A stretch of 64,000 nucleotides of DNA from JBBRWO01 sp038249135 (lineage in GTDB: Bacteria > Actinomycetota > Coriobacteriia > Anaerosomatales > JAAXUF01), in NCBI GenBank assembly GCA_038249135.1, contig JBBRWO010000001.1:1-64000 (forward strand), in the 5' to 3' direction. The translations under genes were made by a program, and so were the position numbers. Below the pieces are notes generated by a model. The model saw only the letters and a program-made list of their open reading frames with translations, did not search any database and was not told where the DNA came from. How positions within the stretch are numbered: position 1 is the first letter of the stretch; each line of letters starts with the position of its first letter. Positions 24,313 through 31,473 of this stretch are shown here, piece by piece.

Positions 24313-26871
24313 ATGCCCGCAATGAGAGTCCACGAACTCGCTAAAGAGTTCGGCATGACAAGCAAGGAGCTCCTGGACAGACTTCAGGACCTCAAGATTC
24401 CTGCCAAGAACCACGCTTCGACATTGGTCGAGGCCTATGTGGACAAGATCCGCAAAGCCCTCGGACCGGAAATCGCCGAGCGTCAGGCAGCAATCGCCGA
24501 GGAGAGTGCCAAGCATGAGGCGGCCGAGGCGGCCAAGCACGAGGCCGAGGAGACCGTCAGGCGTGCTGCAGAAGAAGAGCGCCGCAAGGCCGAGGAGGCC
24601 GAGCGTCGCCGCCGCGACGAGGAGCAGCAGGCCAAGGCCGAGGCTGCGCGTCAGCGCGTCGAGGCTGAGGCTCGTGCCGCAGCGCCGGTCGTGCGCGAAG
24701 AGGTCCCTGCTCCGGTGGCCGTCGAGGCGCCCGCAGTGGCCGTCGAGCCGACTCCCGCCGCTGCGCCCAAGGCTGAGCCTGAGGTTACGCCTGAGCCTGC
24801 GGTGAAGAAGCCGGTTCCGACGCCGTCTTCGCCTGTGAGTGACGCCCGCGCAGGACTCGAAGCGGCAATCGCTGCTGAGCGCACGCGTCTCGAGGCCGAG
24901 GAGGCCGAGTCGCTCAACAAGGACGAAGAGGACCGCTATCGCAAGATGGCGCAAGAAGCCGAGCAGCTCGAACGCCAGAAGGTGCTCGACGAGGCCAAGG
25001 CAGCAGTCGCGGCCGCTGCGAACGAGGGCGGGCGCAAGAAGAAGAAGCACAAGAAGCCTGTCGGTGAAGAGGTGGAGGCTGCGCATCATCACGAGGCTGC
25101 CACTCACACCGATCTTCCGATCGGTGGCGATTCCGTCCAAGTCACCGAGGGCATCACCGTCGCGGAGTTCGCAGACGCCCTCGACGTACCTGCCAACGAT
25201 GTCATTAAGCGTCTCTTCATGCTCGGTTCGCCGCTGACGGTCAACCAGCCCATGATGCGCGACGTAATTGAGATCATCGGCGAGGACCTTGGCCGAGAAG
25301 TCATCATCGTTGCCCCTGAAGCCGAGGCGAAGATGGTGTTCGATGACAAGGATGAGGACCTCAAGCCTCGTCCGCCTGTCGTCACCGTTATGGGCCACGT
25401 CGATCACGGTAAGACGTCGCTCCTAGATGCCATACGTGAGACGGGCGTTGCCGCCACGGAAGCCGGCGGCATCACGCAGCACATCGGCGCGTCAGTCGTC
25501 GTCAAGAATGACCGCCAGATCACCTTCATCGACACTCCCGGTCACGAGGCGTTCACCGCCATGCGTGCTCGCGGAGCCAATGCCACCGACATCGTTGTAC
25601 TGGTTGTTGCGGCAGATGACGGCGTCATGCCGCAGACCGTGGAAGCGATTCACCACGCACAGGCCGCCGGTGTGCCGATCATCGTTGCGGTCAACAAGAT
25701 CGATAAGGACGGCGCCAACCCTGAGACCGTTCGACAGATGCTCACCGAGTATCAGATCGTGCCGGAGGAGTGGGGCGGCACCAACATCTTCGTGAACGTC
25801 TCGGCGAAGAAGCGTCTCCACATCGATGATCTGCTCGAGATGATTCTGCTTCAGGCGGACATATTGGAGCTCAAGGCCAACCCCGATGCAGGTGCGAGTG
25901 GTGTCGTCATCGAGGCCAAGCTCGATAAGGGTCGAGGTCCGATCGCGACCGTTCTCGTGCAGCGCGGTACTCTGCGTGTCGGTGACGTTCTCGTTGCCGG
26001 CACCAGCTACGGTCGAGTTCGTGCGCTCGTCAGCCCCAAGGGCGACACCGTCAAGACCGCTACCCCGGCCGATCCGGTCGAGATCCAGGGTCTGGCCAGC
26101 GTTCCCGCGGCGGGCGACGAGTTCATCGTGTTCGCCGATGAGCGTGACGCCCGTAACGTTGCCGAGGAGCGCGCGCTCAAGCAGCGCACGCTTGCCCAGC
26201 AGACCAAGAAGCATGTCTCCCTCGACGATCTCTTCGCTCGAATCAGCGAAGGTGCGTTGCGCGAGGTGAATCTTGTCGTCAAGGCTGACGTTCAGGGCTC
26301 GATCGAGGCGCTCAAGGACTCGCTCGACAAGATGGACCAGTCCGAAGTCACTATCAACGTCATCCACTCGGCTGTCGGTGCCATCAGCGAGAGCGACATC
26401 ACGCTCGCCGACGCCTCCGACGCCATCGTCATCGGATTCAATGTTCGTCCGCAGCCCAAGGCCAAGGCTCTCGCCGAGGAAGAGGGTGTGGATGTTCGCC
26501 TGTACCGCGTCATCTATCAGGCGATCGAAGACATCAACGCGGCGCGTGTAGGCATGCTCGCTCCTGAGTTCCACGAGGAGGACACGGCTCGCGTCGAGGT
26601 CCGCGATCTGTTCAGAGTTCCCAAGGCTGGCGTCATCGCCGGTTGCTACGTTCTCGACGGTGAGATCACCCGTGATGACAAGATCCGCATCGTTCGCGAC
26701 GGAACGATCATCTACGACGGTACGATCCACTCGCTCCGACGCTTCAAGGACGACGTCAAGTCCGTGCGTCAGGGCTTTGAATGCGGTATCGGTATCGACA
26801 ACTTCCAGGATCTCAAGGAGGGCGACATCATCGAGGGTTACAAGATCATCGAGGTCGCTCGCGAGTCCTAG
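24313..26871 (+). CDS. infB: translation initiation factor IF-2
   Basis: IF-2 is the GTPase that places initiator tRNA on the 30S subunit and joins the subunits. The 852-residue protein has an IF2_N module at the start (MRVHELAKEFGMTSKELLDR). A long Ala/Glu/Lys/Pro-rich low-complexity region spans about residues 55-270. A second IF2_N module (EGITVAEFADALDVPANDV) lies near 280. The GTPase begins with GHVDHGKT at 361-368, then DTPGHEAF and NKIDKDG. Domains II, C1 and C2 follow. The ATG at 24313 has AAGGA about 10 bases upstream; TTG 24310 and ATG 24322 are alternatives. Confidence 0.97.
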   Translation: MPAMRVHELAKEFGMTSKELLDRLQDLKIPAKNHASTLVEAYVDKIRKALGPEIAERQAAIAEESAKHEAAEAAKHEAEETVRRAAEEERRKAEEAERRRRDEEQQAKAEAARQRVEAEARAAAPVVREEVPAPVAVEAPAVAVEPTPAAAPKAEPEVTPEPAVKKPVPTPSSPVSDARAGLEAAIAAERTRLEAEEAESLNKDEEDRYRKMAQEAEQLERQKVLDEAKAAVAAAANEGGRKKKKHKKPVGEEVEAAHHHEAATHTDLPIGGDSVQVTEGITVAEFADALDVPANDVIKRLFMLGSPLTVNQPMMRDVIEIIGEDLGREVIIVAPEAEAKMVFDDKDEDLKPRPPVVTVMGHVDHGKTSLLDAIRETGVAATEAGGITQHIGASVVVKNDRQITFIDTPGHEAFTAMRARGANATDIVVLVVAADDGVMPQTVEAIHHAQAAGVPIIVAVNKIDKDGANPETVRQMLTEYQIVPEEWGGTNIFVNVSAKKRLHIDDLLEMILLQADILELKANPDAGASGVVIEAKLDKGRGPIATVLVQRGTLRVGDVLVAGTSYGRVRALVSPKGDTVKTATPADPVEIQGLASVPAAGDEFIVFADERDARNVAEERALKQRTLAQQTKKHVSLDDLFARISEGALREVNLVVKADVQGSIEALKDSLDKMDQSEVTINVIHSAVGAISESDITLADASDAIVIGFNVRPQPKAKALAEEEGVDVRLYRVIYQAIEDINAARVGMLAPEFHEEDTARVEVRDLFRVPKAGVIAGCYVLDGEITRDDKIRIVRDGTIIYDGTIHSLRRFKDDVKSVRQGFECGIGIDNFQDLKEGDIIEGYKIIEVARES

Positions 26872-26899
26872 GATCCACTGAGAGCCGAGGCGTTTCGAA

Positions 26900-27340
26900 A
26901 TGAAGCAAACACCAAACAGCCGCAGACTGAATGAGCAGGCGCGGGAGGTGGTCGCATCGATCCTCATCGATGAGATCTCCGACCCGCGCCTGGGTCTCAT
27001 CACCGTGACCGGCGCTGAGGTTAGTCCCGACCGCTCCGTGATGATCGTTTACATCAGCACTGATCCTGGCCGCTACGACGAGGTCCTCGAAGGCCTCGAG
27101 TCGGCCAAGGGACGCATCAGGTCGCTTGTCGGTAGGGCGATCACGTGGCGCGTAACTCCGGAGATTCGCTTCTTCATCGACCAGTCGGTGGACTCAGGCG
27201 AGCGGATCACGCAGGCGCTCAAGGACGTTCCTCCGTCGCTTGCCTACGAGCGTGAGCACCCGGAACTTGCCCAGAACTCCGACGACGCCACTGAGCTAGC
27301 AGTAGCCGATGAAGAGGTACCTCCGGTCGAGGAGGCGTAA
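26900..27340 (+). CDS. rbfA: ribosome-binding factor A
   Basis: RbfA binds the 30S subunit and helps mature the 5' end of 16S rRNA. The 146-residue protein has the KH-like RbfA core: RLNEQAREVVASILIDEISD, then LGLITVTGAEVSPDRSVMIV and a WRVTPEIRFFID motif. The last 30 residues are an acidic tail. It lies 28 bases after infB and 6 bases before nrnA. The ylxP gene found between infB and rbfA in Bacillus is missing. Confidence 0.95.
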   Translation: MKQTPNSRRLNEQAREVVASILIDEISDPRLGLITVTGAEVSPDRSVMIVYISTDPGRYDEVLEGLESAKGRIRSLVGRAITWRVTPEIRFFIDQSVDSGERITQALKDVPPSLAYEREHPELAQNSDDATELAVADEEVPPVEEA

Positions 27341-27346
27341 GCGAGC

Positions 27347-28315
27347 GTGCTGCCTGAGTTTCACCACGTCGCTGTCGCGCTTAGAAGAGCGTCCTCGGTC
27401 GTGGTGTGCGCGCACGTGCGACCCGATGGCGATGCGATCGGGTCCGCGCTCGCGATGACGCTGGCGCTTCGAGAGAACGGCATCGCCGCTGTTCCTACGC
27501 TCGCCGATGATGAAGAGCCGCCGGCCACCTATGGGTTCTTGCCGGGATTCGGGCTGTACGTGCCCGCAAGCGAGTTGGCTCCTCCGGACATCTTCATCGC
27601 ATTGGACACACCGGTGCTTAGTCGGCTTGGTGTAGCCGCGTCGCTTGCCGAGAGCGCCAAAACGCTGGTGGTTCTCGACCATCATCCCGACTGTTGCGAC
27701 TACGGGGCCGTGACCGTCTCGGATGCAACCGCGGCCGCCACGGCGCAGATCGTCTGGCGTTTCTGCTCAACACTCGATCGCGCCCCCAGCCGGGACGTGG
27801 CGCAGTGCTGCTACGTCGGTATGATCACCGACACGGGGCGCTTCTCATACGACAACACCTCGGCGGACGCTCTGCGAGATGCCGCCGCGATGCTCGACAC
27901 GGGGGTAGACGCGGCCGAAGTCAGCCGACTGGTATATCAGAGTCGTTCCGCATCATCGCTGGCTCTCGAGGCGCTGGTCGTGTCCCGCCTCGTGACGGTC
28001 AATCACGGTCGGGTCGCCTGCTCCTGGGTAACAGACGACGACTATGCGCTGACCGGTGCGCTTCGTACCGAGTCAGAGTCATTGCCTGATGCGATCCGTG
28101 TTCTCGGCGGAATCGACGCGGCGGTGCTTCTCGGACAGCGCGGTGACGTGATCCGTGTCAATCTGCGGTCAAAGACCGGAGCCGACGTGGGCAGTGTGGC
28201 TCGCGCGTTTGGCGGGGGAGGACACCGAGCGGCATCGGGCTTCACCTGGGAAGGTACTGACCGCGACGAACTGCTCGCGAGGCTGCTCCCGCTTCTGCCC
28301 GGAGGTCAAGCGTGA
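27347..28315 (+). CDS. nrnA: DHH/DHHA1 phosphoesterase NrnA-type (oligoribonuclease/pAp phosphatase)
   Basis: NrnA-type enzymes degrade very short RNAs and dephosphorylate 3'-phosphoadenosine 5'-phosphate. The 322-residue protein has the DHH-family metal motifs: VCAHVRPDGDAIGSALAM near residue 20, a central Asp in FIALDTP, LDHHPD near 110 and MITDTGRFSYDNTS near 160. The C-terminal DHHA1 domain ends with the GGGGHRAASG substrate motif. The GTG at 27347 has GGAGG 11 bases upstream. It overlaps truB by 4 bases. The position rbfA-nrnA-truB is common in Firmicutes and Actinobacteria. With pnp, rny and rnj this window carries much of an RNA-decay set. Confidence 0.92.
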   Translation: MLPEFHHVAVALRRASSVVVCAHVRPDGDAIGSALAMTLALRENGIAAVPTLADDEEPPATYGFLPGFGLYVPASELAPPDIFIALDTPVLSRLGVAASLAESAKTLVVLDHHPDCCDYGAVTVSDATAAATAQIVWRFCSTLDRAPSRDVAQCCYVGMITDTGRFSYDNTSADALRDAAAMLDTGVDAAEVSRLVYQSRSASSLALEALVVSRLVTVNHGRVACSWVTDDDYALTGALRTESESLPDAIRVLGGIDAAVLLGQRGDVIRVNLRSKTGADVGSVARAFGGGGHRAASGFTWEGTDRDELLARLLPLLPGGQA

Positions 28316-29235
28316 GTGCTCGCCGTGGCGAGAGCGGCTTGTCGGGCATTCTCGTCGTGGATAAGCCCGCCGGCATGACCAGTCACGACGTGGTGAACCG
28401 CGTGCGGCGCGCGACCGGCGAGCGTCGGGTCGGTCACGCCGGAACGCTGGATCCGATGGCCACCGGCATCCTGGTGGTGCTGGTGGGACCGGCGACTCGG
28501 CTCGCACCGTTCCTGACGGCCGCCGAGAAGGCCTATCGGGCAACTATCGTCTTTGGAGCGCAGACCGATACCGACGATACGGATGGGCGTGTGGTTGCCA
28601 CCGCGCCGATTCCCGATGAGGTTTGTGATCCGTTCTTCGCTGCGGGTACAGTTGCCGCACTCGTCGGTTCACACGAGCAGATACCGCCGGCCTTCTCGGC
28701 GATCAAGCGTGGGGGAGAGGTCTCATACGTCGCTGCGCGGCGCGGTGAGGTGCTTGAGATCGAGCCTCGCAGCATTGAGATTCTCGAGTCTCGACTGGTC
28801 GGTGTTGATGGAAATCGGGCGCAGTGGGACGTCGAGCTTGCCGTTTCGAAGGGCACGTACATTCGGGCGATTGCGCGTGATATGGGACCCGCACTGGGCA
28901 CCGTCGCCCATTTGGGCTCGCTGCGGCGTACGCGATCGGGTTCTTTGTGCGCTGAAGGAGCGGCGACGTTGGATGCGATTGACTCGTCTGACGACATCCG
29001 TTCGCTCTTTGCAGACCCCATCGCAGCCCTGGGATTGGATCAACTTGAGGTTTCGAGTTCGCAACTGAATGATGTGACGAATGGAAGACGCCTGGGAACT
29101 CAGTCGATGGAGCAGCCGCGTCGGTTGGTGTCCGTGGTGCACGAGCGCAGACTTCTGGCGGTCTATGAGCAGGTCGGTGGGTTCGCCAAGCCCGTAGCGG
29201 TCATTCCCGGTGGAGTGGTTGGGGGTTCGCGATGA
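28312..29235 (+). CDS. truB: tRNA pseudouridine(55) synthase
   Basis: TruB makes pseudouridine 55 in the T-loop of tRNA. The 307-residue protein has GILVVDKPAGMTSHDVVNRV near residue 11 and the catalytic Asp in GHAGTLDPMATGIL near 46. A KAYRATIVFG motif and RNW-like segments follow, then a C-terminal PUA-like part. GGAGGT lies 4 bases before the GTG within nrnA, and the start overlaps the nrnA stop. It overlaps ribF by 4 bases, so nrnA-truB-ribF are translationally coupled. Confidence 0.96.
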   Translation: MSARRGESGLSGILVVDKPAGMTSHDVVNRVRRATGERRVGHAGTLDPMATGILVVLVGPATRLAPFLTAAEKAYRATIVFGAQTDTDDTDGRVVATAPIPDEVCDPFFAAGTVAALVGSHEQIPPAFSAIKRGGEVSYVAARRGEVLEIEPRSIEILESRLVGVDGNRAQWDVELAVSKGTYIRAIARDMGPALGTVAHLGSLRRTRSGSLCAEGAATLDAIDSSDDIRSLFADPIAALGLDQLEVSSSQLNDVTNGRRLGTQSMEQPRRLVSVVHERRLLAVYEQVGGFAKPVAVIPGGVVGGSR

Positions 29236-30968
29236 ACACTCGTGCGGTGGAGTGGTGTGAGGACATGCACTCCCTTGGTGCGGCTGTCGTGGCGATCGGC
29301 GTCTTTGACGGCGTTCACGTCGGTCACCAGACGCTGCTTCAGGCCACCGTTGCAGAAGCTCGGCTGCAGGGGGCGAGTGCCGTTGCCGTCACATTTGACC
29401 GGGATCCGGACCAAGTGGTCTCCCCTGAGACGGCGGCACCGCAACTGCTCAGCTTGGCTGACAAACTGCGCTTCATCGCTGATACCGGAATCGACACCGT
29501 CCTCGTGATTCCGTTCACGCTTCAGGTGGCGTCGATGTCCCCTGAGATGTTTCTTGAGAATGTGCTGACGCTGGCGATGAGGCCGGTCGCACTACACGTC
29601 GGACGTGATTTCCGTTTTGGCGCTCGTGCGAGTGGGGACTTGCAGGCACTGGAGCGGTTCGGGATGTCCCGTGGATTCGCCGTGACCGGACACGAGCTTG
29701 TGGAAGTCGGTGGAGAACCCATCACCTCTACGCGCATCCGCCGTTTGGTCGCCTCCGGCGATATCGTTGCCGCATCGGCCCTGCTCGGGAGGTCGCCCAG
29801 AATCACCGGCACTGTTCGTCCGGGCAGAGGAGAGGGCGCCAAGATCGGCTTTCCGACTGCGAACATCCTTCCGGAACCGTATGCCGCGCTGCCCGCAGAC
29901 GGTGTCTATGCCGGGAGAGTCGTGTTTCCCGATGGGTCGGCGTGGGCTGCGGCGGTGTCCGTTGGCACACCGCCGACGTTTCCCGCCGCGCGTGACTATC
30001 TCGAGGCGCATCTCATCGGCTTCGAAGGCGATCTCTACGATCAGGAGCTGACTATTGAGTTTCTTCAGCACCTGAGGGCTCAGCAGGCGTTTGCTTCGTT
30101 ACCTGAGCTCACTGCGGCTATTGCGCTGGACGTCGAACGAGCGCTCGACATCGCCGGGTTCGACTTGGAAGATGCTGACCTGGCCGACGACGACGTGGCT
30201 GACGATGACGCGGCTGACGATGACCTGATCGATGACGACGTTTACATCGACAATCCCGCTGCGCTCGCTGCTGCGGAGAGAGCTGTCCGATCGGTCGATC
30301 GTGAGGCGGTGTACGGGCAGGTCGATGAGGAGTGGGTCGAGCTCCTCGGACCGGTCGTCATCTCTGGCCTCATGGGATCAGCCGGGCTGAATGGATTCCG
30401 CATCACCGCACCGCTTGAAGCGGCAGGTGTTCCCTTCGTGTGGCAACCGTATCCGCCTGAGGAGATGCCTGCATTCAGGGTCGCGTACGGCGCGGTAGAC
30501 CGTCCGTTCACGCTCTTTGTTCCGGCGAGCTATCTTGAATCAGCGCGTCAGGTGCTTACCGATGACACCTCGGTTGAGGTAGATCTATACGAGGACGACA
30601 TACCACAAGACGGTTCGCAAGAATCGAGTGACTCTGGAGCCGCATGGTTCATCGATGACCCGGCCCTGCTTGCCGCAGCCGAGGAGACTGTGCGCTTGCA
30701 GGCCGAGGACGAGGACGGTGACATCGATTGGGACTCGTGGATGCCGGTGCTTATCGACCAGCCTTACGATCGTCGACGCCTTCTCGGACTGCAGTTCGCA
30801 CTTCAGTCTGTCGGGATACCCGTGAAATGGGATCCGTTCTCTCCGGCCAAGACCGGGCTTCTTGATCGTGGCTTCTTCAAGCGGCCCGAGTTCACGCTCG
30901 CGGTGCCGGGGGATCGTTTCGATGAGGCGCAGAACGTCATCGAGCAAAGCGAACCACAGGCGAACTGA
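29232..30968 (+). CDS. ribF: bifunctional riboflavin kinase/FAD synthetase with duplicated C-terminal extension
   Basis: RibF converts riboflavin to FMN and then FAD. Residues 1 to about 310 are a complete RibF. The FAD synthetase part shows AIGVFDGVHVGHQTLLQA, FGARASGDL and ITSTRIRRLV. The flavokinase part shows RGEGAKIGFPTANI and DGVYAGRV. Typical RibF ends there at about 310 residues, but this protein has 578. Residues about 313-338 are an acidic Asp/Ala repeat, followed by two related segments (about 339-460 and 472-578). Each segment starts DNPAALAAAE or DDPALLAAAE and ends with a (A/V)G(V/I)P-x-W-(Q/D)P-(Y/F)-x-P core and F-T-L-x-VP. The segments recall DUF2007-type modules; their role is unknown. 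The ATG overlaps the truB stop. Confidence 0.93.
   Translation: MNTRAVEWCEDMHSLGAAVVAIGVFDGVHVGHQTLLQATVAEARLQGASAVAVTFDRDPDQVVSPETAAPQLLSLADKLRFIADTGIDTVLVIPFTLQVASMSPEMFLENVLTLAMRPVALHVGRDFRFGARASGDLQALERFGMSRGFAVTGHELVEVGGEPITSTRIRRLVASGDIVAASALLGRSPRITGTVRPGRGEGAKIGFPTANILPEPYAALPADGVYAGRVVFPDGSAWAAAVSVGTPPTFPAARDYLEAHLIGFEGDLYDQELTIEFLQHLRAQQAFASLPELTAAIALDVERALDIAGFDLEDADLADDDVADDDAADDDLIDDDVYIDNPAALAAAERAVRSVDREAVYGQVDEEWVELLGPVVISGLMGSAGLNGFRITAPLEAAGVPFVWQPYPPEEMPAFRVAYGAVDRPFTLFVPASYLESARQVLTDDTSVEVDLYEDDIPQDGSQESSDSGAAWFIDDPALLAAAEETVRLQAEDEDGDIDWDSWMPVLIDQPYDRRRLLGLQFALQSVGIPVKWDPFSPAKTGLLDRGFFKRPEFTLAVPGDRFDEAQNVIEQSEPQAN
30171..30242 (+). repeat. acidic Asp-rich tandem repeat within ribF
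   Basis: The coding sequence repeats a unit close to GCTGACGATGAC, giving iterations of ADDD-like residues at about residues 314-337 of RibF. It forms a flexible acidic linker between the enzyme and the duplicated C-terminal domains. Repeat number may vary between strains. Confidence 0.7.
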
Positions 30969-30993
30969 GGCAGGCTACTCCCGGCGGCGTGTG

Positions 30994-31002
30994 TGATATA
31001 CT
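30994..31002 (+). promoter_or_regulatory. extended -10 promoter of rpsO
   Basis: TGATATACT is an extended -10 (TGn-TATACT). No good -35 lies at the normal distance. Transcription would begin near 31009 and give an 89-base leader before rpsO. Confidence 0.5.
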
Positions 31003-31049
31003 TCGGCGGTTGTTCGAAACTACCCCTGCCTTAGAGGTGCGATTAATAC

Positions 31050-31075
31050 CCGCCCATCTCGGACTGGGGCGAATT
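31050..31075 (+). promoter_or_regulatory. possible hairpin in rpsO leader
   Basis: CGCCC pairs with GGGCG around an 11-base loop shortly before the rpsO RBS. S15 represses its own mRNA through leader structures in several phyla, so this is a candidate control element, but a 5-bp stem is weak evidence. Confidence 0.25.
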
Positions 31076-31097
31076 CCACGTGAAAGGTGGACAAGAT

Positions 31098-31367
31098 ATG
31101 CCGCTTCCCAAGGATGTAAAGACCGGAATCATCGCTGAGTACAAGCGCGGTGACTCCGACACCGGTTCGACCGAGGTCCAGGTCGCTCTGCTCACGCAGC
31201 GCATTCGTGACCTCACCGAGCACCTCAAGATGCACAAGAAGGATCACCACACCCGTCGTGGTCTCCTGCAGATGGTCGGCCAGCGTCGTCGCCTTCTGAA
31301 CTACCTCAAGAAGTCAGACATCGAGCGCTACCGTACGGTCATCGCTCAGCTCGGTATTCGCGGTTAG
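31098..31367 (+). CDS. rpsO: 30S ribosomal protein S15
   Basis: S15 binds 16S rRNA early in assembly. The product is 89 residues, the exact standard length when translation starts at the ATG at 31098. AAAGGTGG lies 7 bases upstream, which decides against a GTG at 31080. Hallmarks are GSTEVQVALLTQRI, LTEHLKMHKKDHHTRRGL and the C-terminal KKSDIERYRTVI. It lies between ribF and pnp, the usual order, and is separated from pnp by an intrinsic terminator. Confidence 0.98.
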   Translation: MPLPKDVKTGIIAEYKRGDSDTGSTEVQVALLTQRIRDLTEHLKMHKKDHHTRRGLLQMVGQRRRLLNYLKKSDIERYRTVIAQLGIRG

Positions 31368-31383
31368 TCAACATCGAAGGACT

Positions 31384-31414
31384 GAGGGCGGGAGATTTCT
31401 CCCGCCCTCTTCTT
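31384..31414 (+). terminator. intrinsic terminator between rpsO and pnp
   Basis: A perfect 11-bp GC-rich stem (31384-31394 with 31399-31409), a 4-base loop and TTCTT form a clear Rho-independent terminator. Read-through would be needed for any rpsO-pnp co-transcript. Confidence 0.85.
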
Positions 31415-31473
31415 GATACAGGCCGGGAGCGCATGGGGCGCTCCGGTAGAGGACGAGGGAAGAAGAGAGATTC

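Noticed and set aside
24490..25060. The repetitive Ala/Glu/Lys-rich stretch in infB as a possible repeat element
   Set aside because: Low-complexity linkers of this kind are normal in actinobacterial IF-2.
25492..27003. A 503-codon reverse-strand open frame inside infB, and a similar 397-codon one at 24214-25407
   Set aside because: Both are antisense to the conserved IF-2 gene, rich in Asp/Leu/Val as expected for antisense of high-GC genes, and show no recognisable domain.
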